In this document: piece after piece, positions 23,348-34,252 of the stretch
How positions within the stretch are numbered: the stretch's first letter is position 1
How the letters are laid out: every line of letters begins with the position of its first letter
DNA from: Utricularia gibba
Lineage: Eukaryota > Streptophyta > Magnoliopsida > Lamiales > Lentibulariaceae
DNA length: 64,000 nt
Reading direction: 5' to 3'
NCBI GenBank assembly: GCA_002189035.1
Contig: NEEC01000014.1
Span: 2,916,501-2,980,500, forward strand
Made by a program: the position numbers and the translations under genes
Notes under the pieces: generated by a model
Databases searched by the model: none
The model's input: the letters and a program-made list of their open reading frames with translations, nothing else
What the model was told of the DNA's origin: nothing

Positions 23348-25241
23348 TCAGTCGCTCCCAACTACCTCAAATCCGAATTTCGGGGCTTGATACACGTCCA
23401 TGATGACATCCAGCATGTTATCATCCTTCGTCAAGGGGTTGATCCTTTTGAAGCGTGGATCAGTGATTGATACCCCGAATTCGTGGCTGAATAGGCGCCT
23501 CTGCCGATACAGGAGCAGCCTGATTAAGTCCCCAGCATAAATGTTGGACAGCTTGGAGAAGCAAGTCGAATTGATGAAATCATCCAGAAGTCGCCGTCGA
23601 GACGCTTCTTGATTAACCAACTCGGCCTCCAAAGCCAAGACGCGGTACTTAGCATGCTTGAATTCCGCTTCCGCCTCTTCGAACCTTACTTTGAAGCCCT
23701 CCTTTTTGGAGTTGGCATCGTCGATCGCCTTCCCCATCTCGTAGACCACATTCTGCAACTCTTCCTCCCAACGAGTACGCTTTTCGAGAACTGTCCTCAA
23801 CGAACTCCCTTCCTCTTCCAGCAACTTTATTTTGGTGCCTTGAGCCGCAGAGTGGGCTTGAAGCCGGGAAACCTCCTCCGATTGAGTCTTGATCTCCTTC
23901 GCCATCCCCTGCCGAAGGTTAAAGCCTGAAAAGAAATCACCAAGTAAGTAACTGATTACGTACAAGTCCATGAAAGGAAAAGGGGAATACCTTCCAGATC
24001 CCCTTAAATATAATGTTTGGCTGAACCCCCGAGAGACTCGGGGGTCACTTCCTCCAAGACTCTTCACAGTTCATGAGGAAATGAAGACGGGGGGGGGGGG
24101 GGGGGTATTTTATCCCCTTCTAAAAGCTGATCAGCGGCATCCAACTGAACTTATGGGGAACCAGCCGAGAAGAATTGGAAAGGGTCAGAATCGGAAATCT
24201 GTTACAACAGTTCATATAAACCGAACCTGAATGGGAGAGGCGACATCAGGTTCTTGCATCCTTTGCATCTCGACAAAGAAGTGGGCCATCACCGAATTTT
24301 CTAAAGCGGTTCTCTGGGCCATCTCTTCAGCTGCAGACGAAAACCGAGAGAAGAGTAAGATGCAGTGCAAATGTTGAAACTCAAGGAAACATAACCTAAC
24401 TACCTCTTTGCTTCTTAGAGGGTTTATAAGCTAGCGCCTTAACCCTCTTCTTTTTTCTGGGGGCCATGGGTTGAACATTTGAGGGAATTGGGGATGAGAC
24501 AGATGCCAGGGGGAGACTCGGAGAAGGATTAGAAGGAGGAATTTGTAGATCGGCACCTTCGGAAGGAACGATGTTGGGCTAGTGGCAGTCACAAGAACAA
24601 CCGATAATACCCGATCTTTTCAATGACTCCCCGAAAACATCAAAGCACGAGATTCGTATTGGGTAGACCCTTAGCTAAGCCTTTCAAATAGGACTTCGGG
24701 GATTTGGTAGATGGCCAATAAGTACCGAAGAGTTTTACTCTGAAGGGTGTGGGAGGATCAACTAGGAAGTTCCACCGAAAACCCAGAGGGGGTGCCACCC
24801 AGACAAAAGAAGACCACCAATCGTGGTGGGTATCAGGGGCTTTCACAATGAAGTTATAGCCGAATGAGATCGGTGAAACTGAAAATGAGATCGGCCAACC
24901 GTCGGAGACTTTGCTTTGCGAACAGCTACTAAAGTCATAGCCGAATCCATGCCAACCGAATAGAACAAGAAGGTAGTGAAGCAGAAGATGGAGTTGGGGG
25001 CAAGGCGGTAAAGCGGGATGGCGAAAGTGTGAAGAAAACGGACTATCAAAGGATGGAGGGGGAAAAGTAAACCGCTTTCGAAATAAGCGAGGGGAATCGG
25101 CAGGCTAAAGAGAAGAAGGGGACTTTCACCTAACCACAAGGGGATTTTGGTATCCCGAGCATGGGAGACGATGTATTCATGGGGGATAGAATATCCGATG
25201 CGAAGGGAATGGATATTCAATTTACTAAACCTCCTAACCAT
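23348..25241 (-). pseudogene. Antisense ORF of the Tat element: Transposase_28-like gene with coiled coil
   Basis: Minus-strand segments read from 25241. LRIGYSIPHEYIVSHARD and YFESGLLFPLHPLIVRFLHT (about 25060-25200) resemble the Transposase_28 'putative gypsy-type' domain. HHDWWSSFVWVAPPLGFRW (about 24770-24830) follows after a frame change; a proline/serine-rich linker lies at about 24420-24560. A long coiled coil (RQGMAKEIKTQSEEVSRLQA onward, about 23600-23910) precedes a C-terminal DVIMDVYQAPKFGFEVV near 23370. Antisense extra ORFs between pol and the 3' LTR are described for plant Tat elements, and position and orientation fit. Function unknown. There are several frame breaks and possible introns. 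Confidence 0.6.
24089..24105 (+). repeat. Poly-G tract (17 G)
   Basis: An uninterrupted run of 17 G within the antisense gene (poly-C on its coding strand). It may be a slippage hotspot or assembly-sensitive homopolymer. Confidence 0.9.
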
Positions 25242-25650
25242 TTTCAGAAGAGACAGAAGGAGACTAAAAGGGTAAGAGGAGCCCGGCTAAACCCTAAGAA
25301 ATCGAACGGGAAGACGAAGAACCGACAGGTACCTGAAAAGTCTACAGTTTTCGACGGGTATCACAGTGGCGAGGTACGACAGAGCATGAAAAGTTTTGGA
25401 ATCTCGCGAATAGAAGGAAGGAGCAAAAGGGAAGAAATGATTGAAGATGCGCATATTTTAGAGGAGGTATTTGGAATTCGAAACGACGCGCCGGTTCAGG
25501 TACCCAAAACTGGGCAAGAAGAAACGTGGAGCGCCCAGGGGATGACGCGTAGCATAGAGATTGATTTAACTCAGGTTGAGACCTAGCCACAGAAAATTGA
25601 CATGCGTGAGATCGGTAACAATTCTGATTTCCCGATTCTCCCAAGAGGTT

Positions 25651-27505
25651 GATATCGGCAAATCAGAGGGGTTAAATGATGGGGTCTAAATCAGACTGAG
25701 ATAATCGGCCTATGAAAAGTAGCCAAAAGGTGTCCTGACACCCTGGTGCAGGCCGACAGACCGATAATTGTTAGGGTTTGTCAGCGGTGGCCGTTTTGGA
25801 CAGACTAAAAAGTAGCTGAATTACGGCAACAGCAGGGCAGGCAGCGGTTATATGAATGTAGAACCAAAGTGTGTACAACAGGCACAGAAAGCAGCCGACA
25901 CATGCAGTGCTCAGAACTCGGTCAAGCTCAACTCACCTGTAAATGCAAGAAACATTATAGTGAGAGGGGCTGGACTTTAAGGACTTCAACTTGTACTCTC
26001 TCCCCACCTCCACCTAGTGAAGATAATTCCCGGCGAGATCTGATGTTAAGTGTCATTTTCTTACTAATTGCTAGGTTGTTTTTATGCTTAATTATAATTA
26101 GGATTGTCTAATTAGGAGTCTATAATATGAGATTTAGGTTTTTATCTAGTTTAGGGTAATTATTCTAAATCTTGTATTTTATCTATTAATTTTACTAGTT
26201 TTAATTGAGTTTTTCTAGAGGCGCACACGTGGCAGGAAGTGAGTGAAAGAAGGCATCAGATGGCGACAAATTGGATCTTCCCGAGCTGACATTCCCTTGA
26301 TTTCCAGAAGACACACATATGCCTAATCATGAGCCTTGACGTGCGGAACACGGGAGTCTCTGACAGGCAGCATCATTAGCGTACCAGTGTCAGACGTTGC
26401 TTGCAAGTCATCCCAAGTTCAGCAGAATCACAAGGACACGAAATCTCAGACTCTCAATGAAGTTCAGTTCTGTTCAGACAAGCTGAGTTTACTTTCAGTT
26501 TAGTTTCCCTTTTGTTTCTCTCTCTAGAGGAATTTTCCTCTAGTTTCTCTCTAGAACCTTGTTTCGTTTTCTTTAGTTTGTATGGGCGTTCGCAGCTAGA
26601 AACTTCCGTTTCAGGGTTGGAACACCCCCAGATCTATGTATCGTTAGCTTATCTTCACATTTTCTCTGAATCCGAACAGGTTTCGTATGTCTTCGCGCGA
26701 CTATGTTGCAGTCTTTCTGTAACAGTCCCCTTATTCAAGGTTCATGGTTAGCTGATCACTACCCGCGGATTTTGGAGAGGAGCAAGGTGGAAAGCACCAA
26801 CTCGAGTCCTTTTGGCAGGAGGAAGACAACGTTTTGTCTGTGGCCATACCTCAGGATCAATGGACAGGTAGTGACCTCGTATTTGGACTCATTGGGTCAT
26901 TGGCAACACTCGAGCACACGCGCACAATTCGGCCGTGAGGGTACACTGGCAGGACCTCTTATTCTCACGTTGGTCCAAGGAGGAGCAACATCGGGCTATT
27001 CCCGTGCCTTCTTGCAAGAGAGTGTAAGGGAGGGTAGGCAATTCCTTACTCCTATAACCGAGTACTCGAGAGGACCAGAGAAGAGTGAAGACGTGACGAA
27101 CATAGCTGGACAGGATTCCAAACTCAGGAACATTTACTTTATTTAAGGTTCATCGCTTACGTTCATTTTAGTTGTTTGCTCAAAACCCCTCTCATTCCCT
27201 TACTCAAGCTTCATTATCAACGGTTCTCGCACCTTCCATCTTCAAAACCGTTTACAAATTGTGACAGTTGTATTCGGGGTACCTCACCTTTCACTCAAAA
27301 ACAACTCCTAGTGTTCAACACTCGTACTACACTTTAGTGTTTTACGAGTTTTAAAAGTATTAAAATTTGTTGTGGAAACGACACACATCATCTGACAAGC
27401 TCCGTTGTTTTTCTGTTTTCTGAGGGTTTTCACGTAAAAATCCCTGACTCTTTTTATTTCTGTTCACCGCATCACACTATGCATAACGCCTGAGCCTTAA
27501 TCGGA
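25651..27505 (+). mobile_element. 3' LTR of the Tat element, split by solo LTR A
   Basis: The left part (25651-26043) and right part (27396 to about 27505) together give ~500 bp matching the LTR fragment at 1479-2013. Shared words include CTGAATTACGGCAACAG, CTCCACCTAGTG, CCCGGCGAG and TTTTCACGTAAAAATC. A purine-rich CCCAAGAGG directly precedes it and could be the polypurine tract. The insertion between the two parts carries a TCTGA target duplication. The right end abuts MULE-B sequence. Confidence 0.65.
26044..27390 (+). mobile_element. Solo LTR, copy A, with TCTGA target duplication
   Basis: 1347 bp beginning TGTTAAGTGTC and ending ACACACATCA. It is flanked by TCTGA at 26039-26043 and 27391-27395. 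Removing it restores continuity of the Tat LTR (CCCGGCGAGA-TCTGA-CAAGCTCCG, compared with CCCGGTGAG...AGCTCCG at about 1835). No internal domain, so a solo LTR. Copy B at 19588-20939 is the same family in opposite orientation. Confidence 0.88.
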
Positions 27506-28637
27506 TACATGAACAATTTGCCTAGCCTTCCGTGCTTGGTTGTAGCTTATGCAAACCTGCAATTTCCTGTTTACCTCATTTCTAAAACTGTCTATGTCCA
27601 GGTTTGGATTTTCACAGAACCTATACATGAACCTTTGAGCCAACCATGAAGCAGTGATCGTACCATTGGACAACACCTTCCCACAGTTAGATGCATGGTT
27701 GGGGTTAACTAACCTCTTAACTACCCATCCATTACCATCCTTGAGTTTACGAGCATAGACCACCCAGCCACAATCTGGTGTTGCACACTTAGTCTAAATG
27801 GAAAAAAATTGTTATCCAATGTAACAACAAAAAAAGAAAATAAAACAATGTAAAGTTAGATACTTTCAAACAGATTGAATCATTTTTTTTCCATTGAATC
27901 TCCTTTCCATTCTCAATTGCATGCCTAATAATGGCTTCTCGGGCATGTGCTTTTCCAAAAAAATGAAGCCCTTCCTTAAGTTCTACATACTTAAATCCAT
28001 GCTTAGGATTGTACACTGGTTTGTGGCTACCTTCCTGAATATACTCATTACCATCACCTACATTTACATCTAATTCATCATTTGAAGCTGCACAATTAGG
28101 ATCATTAACTTGTACTTCGTCTTCATCTTCTTCACTTACATTTTTCTGTTGTTCGTCACTGGGTTCGTCACTTACAATTAGGATCATTAACATGTAATAA
28201 TCATCTTCAAGAACTATCTCATCACTGTCCTTTTTAAGCTCATCATCCAAAGGTATATCTTGAAGACTAGTATCATTATCCTGTTCAAGCTCATAACATA
28301 TTGTATCCAAACCCCTTTTGATCACATCATAATTGAAATACTCCAAAAAAATACAAATACTAGCACGCCCCATAAACTTCCTTCTAACTATATCACAATC
28401 TGCCTCATTAGAAATAGTCTTCCAAATTGTATTCCTCCCTTCAATATACTTAACCCAAAAACGCATATGAGTAGGAATCGTAAACCCGAAAGGCCTTACC
28501 AAATTTAATAACATACTCACTGATATATCGAAACCCTTGGCATCACGCAGAGCTTCCAAACCTGTTCCTCGGTATTTTTGAGGTCCATCATATGCCATGA
28601 ACCCACTGTGACGCAAGAATACAGTTTTCCACCCCAT
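27497..28637 (-). pseudogene. MULE-B transposase, N-terminal half only
   Basis: Minus-strand ORF from 28637. The N-terminal segment (MGWKTVFLRHSGFMAYDGPQ, with the PB1-like fold region common in plant MULE proteins) is followed by a long acidic stretch (DEPSDEQQKNVSEEDEDEV). The MuDR DNA-binding-type motif starts ELKEGLHFFGKAHAREAIIR. After an intron (about 27764-27880) comes YARKLKDGNGWVVKRLVNPN to the helix NQARKARQIV. The gene then stops at 27497, where the Tat LTR ends, so the MULE catalytic domain and SWIM finger are missing. The truncation was probably caused by that LTR's insertion or by deletion. Confidence 0.75.
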
Positions 28638-28639
28638 TT

Positions 28640-28960
28640 TGCAACCCTACCCACAAGCAATTCCCAATTGCAATTGACAGAGGGAAAAGATGAAATCAGG
28701 AAACGAACCTCTGAAAACGGAACATATGATTTTCACAGCATAAATGTGTGAAATTACATGTTTAGCCTTCGATTTAACGGAGCCAGACGACACTTCACGT
28801 TGAGGGACGCACATGAAATCACATTTACCTAATGAGGATTAAATTGGTATCACTTTAAAAATGGGGACAAAATCATGGCAACATGGGAAGCACTAGGGAC
28901 CAAATCGGTTCTTTGGCCGGTTGTGCATGGGCTCCTTCATGACGGACCTTTGGTGATGGG
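28640..28960 (-). repeat. Terminal inverted repeat region of MULE-B
   Basis: Reading inward on the minus strand from about 28940, it contains CCGATTTGGTCCCTAGTGC, ATTTTGTCCCCATTTTTAAAG and CAATTTAATCCTC (quoted in parts). This parallels the right end of MULE-D near 41640-41900 (AAATTGGTCCTCAATTTCATG, TTTCGTCCCCCTTTTTAGTG, CAATTGAATCC). MULE-B and MULE-D therefore look like the same family. Confidence 0.5.
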
Positions 28961-29262
28961 ATTGCCGACAGTTTTGGGTTTTTGAAAATGTGTACTAATA
29001 GAGGAAGTAGATTGGATTTTCATGGTGGAATATGATGATAGAGGTAGAGAGTGAAAAGTAGAGTAAAATGGAGTACCGAGCAATGGGTGGAATGTTTATC
29101 GAGAGAGTGGGGAAAGTGGATAATTAGTGATAATAGTGGTGAAAATGGGGATATGAGGAATTATGGTGGTTGAGGGGTCCAAAAATGAAAAAAAAAAAAG
29201 ATCTCACAATTTACCTTCCATGCATGATTCTTGAAAAGTTGAAAACAAGAGATCATATGTGG
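28961..29262. other. Gypsy 3' flank, no gene
   Basis: Purine-rich sequence (GAGGTAGAGAGTGAAAAGTAGAG) between the MULE-B end and the stop codon of the gypsy pol. It is probably the post-pol region of the Athila-like element. The plus-strand ORF that begins near 29170 is a shadow of the integrase C-terminus. Confidence 0.45.
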
Positions 29263-30812
29263 TTAGAAGTTCTTATAAAAGGGGTTCAACCTATCATCAT
29301 TAACCTTGATGCATTTTCCTGTATCCAAACAAACGTAAAACAACTGCATCATGAGGCAAAAATATGTAAAACTTCAAAAGGTCTCTACCAATTAGATTCA
29401 ATTTACTTGGGTAAAATTTCATAGTGATTTCGTATAAAAGAAATTTTTTACCAATCTAAATTTTTTTATCACATATCTTACTATCATTATAACATTTTAC
29501 CTTCTTCTTGTAGATGAGTTGGTCAAGAGTCCTTTTTCTCTAGCTTGATCATGGGTTATGTTGCTTGTTTTATTAGCTCAATAAGCTTTGTGATAAGTCT
29601 CCATAAGAAGATGGCAAGACATGACATAGATCATATGGAAATGGACATTGCAATGCGATTTTCATAGCTTATACCATAGGCCCCATGATGCATCATTCAA
29701 TTTAAGAATATAAACTCTTCTATTTGAATTCATTGGGCATTATAAAATGTATTTGATCTCTCGAGTTGAGTTTTTGACTAAAGATGTTTGGTTGTAGAAT
29801 AAAGATGATGAATGCTGCATTTTTCCACCACAACCCTTATGACATAACTCGCAAAATGGGTGCTTCGATCTAAAAGAACAACTTTGGGGTAACCAAACCT
29901 TGGAAATATAGGCATCACCACTCTCTCATTCAATGGCTTCTACCTACTTGGACACCAATCCAAGAATGATATAAATCTTTTCCATGGATGGAGATAAAGA
30001 TCCCATGAAGTGAATATCCCATGCGTGAAAAAAATTGACATATGAAAATAGGTTGAAGCAGAATTTTATCTTTAATCTCTAAAGGTTTGTTTATTTCCGA
30101 TTTTGCTTCAAATGAAGTGCTTTTAAAGCGATTTTTGTTGAAAACAGAAATAGCTTTTGATTTTTCGAAACAGAAATATTGAACTTCAATCAACTTTTGA
30201 AGCAGTTCAATTTTTTAAACTCAAAAATATCCCTCTTCTCTCATATTCTCACTCCACGAAATTTAAACCCTTCTCCCTTATGTCTTCTCTGCTAAGAAAA
30301 TGAGATCTCTCTACTCAATTAAAGTTTCATCAGTGCATACTCTAGATTCGTGACCAAGCGCTCATCCTGATTTGCTTTCTTTCAAATATGCTCATAACAA
30401 AATCGAAGCCCAAGGAAATTTGCAGGTTTTATGCTTTGTATTATTACAACTCTCTTCAAAATTCTTTCATTCTTATCAACGTTAACACTCTACTGAATGT
30501 AAACAATATAAGATCTGAGATTTTAGGACTTTAACCTTAACTATAAAAATGCTTCATTTATTTTTTTATAGCATAGATGCACAAAGGGTGGAAAATCGTG
30601 TGCTCACTTGAACACATTTCTGTGAAGAAAAACCTTTTCTAGGTTAGTTGAAGCTATTGTTGATGCTGAATAGTCAGCCTATTGCTATGAATTATGTATT
30701 AAATTTGATCTCCTCATTTGTTGTTGCTTGTACTATTTTTTTATGCCCTTAGTATGCTGTATAATAATTGTTGCCCCATAAATGCTTGTTCAATTTTTTT
30801 TTAGAATATATG

Positions 30813-31823
30813 GATTAGGAAGATGCTGGGTTGACTGCAAAATGGGATGATGCAAGTACAGCAACCTTCGTAAAAGTGTGCACTGAAGAAGTGAGAGCCA
30901 AGAATAGGCCTAACAGCCATTTCAATAGAGTTGGTTGGGAGAATGTTGTCAAGAACTTTTCCAATCAAACATGCAAAAATTACTCTAGAGCACAACTAAA
31001 AAATAGGTGAGATAAATTGAAATTACTTTGTGACATTTGGATCAAACTTACAAAACAAATTGGGATTGGATTCAAACTCAATGGAGCAGTGGATATGCCC
31101 AACCAATGATGGAAGGACTATTTGAAGGTTTGAATACTTTATTTTTTGTGTTGTTTTCATTGATGAATGCTCAGATTTGGCTTGTTTCAGGTGAACAAAA
31201 GTGCTAAAATATATAGGAATGCCCCTCCAATGTTAGAAGAAGAACAAGAACTCATATTCAATGACATACTTGTTAAATATTCTACATCACAGAATTTCGC
31301 TGATTCAATTGAGCATGTGGATTTCAACATGGAAAATCTTGAAGTCACTTCTCCAACTCAAGAGACGGAACATATGGAAACACCTAGTGGATCAACCCCT
31401 ACCCTTGAAAGAGGAACAAATTTGCCAACTCCAGTCAAAAGATCAATTGCAAACTCAAAGAAAAGGGCCAGGGAAACAGAAAAAAATGTGATTGCTTTTG
31501 CTTTGGAGAAGATGGTTGAAGCGATTGGACCTTTACGTGAGAAGCGAGTGAAGGAAGATGTGATGTGCGAATTGGAAAAGTGCATGAATATACTTGATCA
31601 GTGCCTTACAATTGAACATGGTGGAGATCTATATGGTTATGAAATGCCAATGTTTGGAAATGAAACAAAACGCCATATTTGGATGTCTGCTAAAGATAAC
31701 ATAGCAAGACATGCTTTTCTACGCAATGAATATGATATTCATTGTTATAAGTTGAAGAAAAGCACACAAGGAAATAGCTTCCCTGATGATTTCCAAAAGA
31801 TGTTCTTTTATTTTCATTGTTAA
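30813..31823 (+). pseudogene. Harbinger ORF1: Myb/SANT-like DNA-binding protein
   Basis: Exon 1 (about 30813-31128) encodes a Myb/SANT-like domain: AKWDDASTATFVKVCTEEV, RPNSHFNRVGWENVVKNF and a segment ending WKDYLK. An intron (GTTTGAATAC...TTTCAG) leads to exon 2 from about 31191. Exon 2 encodes NKSAKIYRNAPPMLEEEQEL, an acidic/Thr-Pro-rich linker, basic SIANSKKRARETEKN and a C-terminal helical region ending at 31823. Such proteins act with Harbinger transposase in binding DNA and nuclear import. Exon 1 contains TGA stops where Trp is expected in NRWDKL and NQWWKD, and a TAG just after the first ATG, so the copy is inactive. Resembles plant L10-interacting-Myb-like proteins. Confidence 0.75.
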
Positions 31824-32019
31824 GTTTTTTATTATATATTTCTGTAAGAAAACTATTGCAGCAACTATTTTGTGATGGTTTTTATTATATGTTTCCTTAG
31901 TTAAACTATTGTGACAACATCAAAATTATACACCATTTTCAATTTTGGCATCAAAGTTTTAAAATTATTAATCATATCAAAATCGTTTGATTTTAAATGT
32001 AAGCATAAAAATGGATTTT

Positions 32020-32230
32020 TTTTACATTCGATCCTTAGGTATTCATTGGATGGAGTGTGTATTTTTATTTTAATCATTTTAATTAGTATTCGATCCTTGG
32101 TTATTATTCGGATCGAGTGTATATTTTTTATTTTAATATTTTTATTAGCATTCGATCTTTAAGTATGATTAGGATCGAACGTATATTTTTTATTTTAGTA
32201 TTTTTATTAGCATTCGATTCTTAGGAGCAA
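32020..32230 (+). repeat. Tandem repeat (~65 bp x 3) inside Harbinger element
   Basis: Three imperfect units begin with ATTCGATCYTTAGG near 32026, 32087 and 32150. Each carries GGATCGARYGTATATTTTTTA and then TTTTAATATTTTTATTAG (quoted in parts). Confidence 0.75.
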
Positions 32231-33991
32231 TTTAGATCATGTACACATGACAATGCCACACGGGTGTGGTTTATGTGTAAATCACGCCCGTGTGTATATG
32301 CAGCAGCACCACAAGGCCACAGAATTCAGTTGAATATCCACTATCATATGACATCTGAAAAATTGCAATATGTCTTACTAAAAACCAAAAATCAGAAATC
32401 GGAGGAAGCTATTAGAAAACTAAAATAATATGACTTTGAGTTAATGAATTTCAGAAAAGATTACAATGAATGAAAATGCTATGCTTTTTCTCAAGTTTAG
32501 AGATTTAATGAGATTGTAATAAATTATAGCAAAGAGTCATAAATGATAGAATTACTTCTATGAATGAGCATCAAATTACCAGCTAAAATTTATCACCTTG
32601 GTTTTATCATCATTTTTCTTAAATTCTCTATGAATAAAATGTACTTTCATTAGATATATTCATTGCAAAATCTGTACTTGCACACCCCAAACAATAATCA
32701 AAGCAATTCAAAAAATCCCAATGCAATAATAGAATGAAGAAAAGGGTTCCATCTCAATATAATCAAATACCAACATTGCAACAAAATAATGAAATGGGCT
32801 CTACCAAAAACTGTGAATAAAAAACAGCTACCTTGATCTGTATTCCAGTAGTTCTTTTTTGGATTTCACAGATTCAATCGGTTCACGCATAGCAGATCTA
32901 ATGTGAATGAGAAACTGATTGATTTTATATATTATAACGAAAAGGGTAAAAGAGTAATTTATTATAAAATAGAATCACTTTTTAGAAAGCACAATGAAAA
33001 CAATAGCTGCTTCAAAATGATTTAAATCAGTTTTGAAAACAATCTTTGCTACAACAAAAGCGATTCAATAAAATCACTTTTTTTGAAGCATTAATATTGA
33101 AGCAGAAATAAACAGGGCTTAAGTCTCCACTTTTTTGGAAATTGAGATAAGCTTTACAAATAAGGTATCCATTTTGTAAAAGTCTTAGATAATATAAACC
33201 AACTTTCAATATGTTATTAATAGTTACCTTTGGGGAAAATAACATTTCGTATCCATATTGTACACTTTATTTGCACAATATATCCATATCTTTTGAAATT
33301 ACACTAAATATCCATTAGAATAATCCTTATTGTATATTACACCATTTGCCCTAATTTTATCGAATTTTCTCGCCAACAACACGTGTACTCATGCATAGCA
33401 ATTTTCTTCACAACATATCCACCATATTTATAATATTTAATCAGGACCCATAAGAATTTTATTATACTTTATACTTATTTACTTTTTATTATAACAATAG
33501 ATATTCATATTAAGGTTCAAGAACTATTTTTTTAAGAATTTTTATTGATATTTGTTTTATGTTGAATATACTCACCATAGCACTTGATCTTAATTTATGT
33601 AAATAAAAAAACAACACTAAATTCAAATTGTCAATTAGCATCCAAAACAAAATATACTTATGAATTATTCATTAACATTAAAACAACTTTTTAATTTCAT
33701 TAACAAAATCTTCAATTTCTGCAACCGTGAATCAATCAGGTGTCATCTAAAACTCATCATTTGATAAAACTATCATATGCATCAATAATTCACCAATATG
33801 ATCATCATAATCAAAATTCGTGCAAAGGCCATCATGCCCCACGACTTTCACATATAAACCATCATCATGCTGCGCATAAACACGTAAGATATGATTCTCG
33901 AAAGCATCAATCATCAATCAAATTTCGTGCATCCTAGGGCAGCAAAACAATCCAACATAATCAGATTTCGTGCATCACATGCTACTATCAT

Positions 33992-34220
33992 GATCGCTGG
34001 CAAGGCAACATACGAGAACATCTCGCAAAATCACATGCTATTATGATGATCACCGGCAAGGCAACATACGAGGACATCTCGAAAAATCAGCAAGGATTAT
34101 AGCGTGTCACCGACAAGGCAACATATGAGAACATCTCATAAAATCAGCAAAGATTCTAATGTGTCACCGGCAAGGCAACATACGAGAACATCTCGTAAAA
34201 TCAGCAAAGATTCTAACGTA
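33992..34220 (-). repeat. 57-bp tandem repeats (4 units) in copia leader
   Basis: Four units contain CGGCAAGGCAACATACGAGA, then ACATCTCG and, in the later units, TAAAATCAGCAAAGATTCTAA. Each holds a short inverted repeat CGAGA-ACA-TCTCG or a variant. The array lies immediately downstream of the primer-binding site in element orientation. Confidence 0.85.
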
Positions 34221-34240
34221 TACACGTATTCTGTAACCTC

Positions 34241-34252
34241 GCTCTGATACCA
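34241..34252 (-). other. Copia primer-binding site (tRNA-iMet type)
   Basis: The minus strand reads TGGTATCAGAGC, complementary to the 3' end of plant initiator methionine tRNA, one base after the LTR end CAACA. This fixes the orientation of the copia relic. Confidence 0.9.

Larger units (their letters stand above)
30083..33119 (+). mobile_element. PIF/Harbinger-type element with TAA target duplication
   Basis: Ends AGGTTTGTTTATTTCCG (left) and AGCCCTGTTTATTTCTGC (right, reverse complement) form imperfect terminal inverted repeats. They are flanked by TAA at 30080-30082 and 33120-33122, the 3-bp duplication typical of PIF/Harbinger. The 3037-bp element sits inside the gypsy integrase zinc-finger region. 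It encodes a Myb/SANT-like ORF (plus) but no recognisable DDE transposase, so it is probably non-autonomous. Confidence 0.85.

Noticed and set aside
26703-27146. A ~120-aa ORF (KVESTNSSPFGRRKTTFCLW...) shared by solo LTRs A and B, possibly a conserved LTR protein
   Set aside because: Both copies keep the frame, but many of the differences change the amino acid (for example S/C, R/W, K/N, G/D), as expected without selection. LTRs rarely encode proteins. Treated as a fortuitous ORF unless dN/dS says otherwise.
29170-29424. Plus-strand 84-codon ORF starting MRGPKMKKKK
   Set aside because: It lies antisense to the gypsy integrase C-terminus (KVNDDRLNPFY on the minus strand) and is a shadow.
33992-34220. 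Regular tandem repeats that might suggest a CRISPR array
   Set aside because: Units are contiguous 57-bp repeats without unique spacers, in plant retroelement leader DNA.
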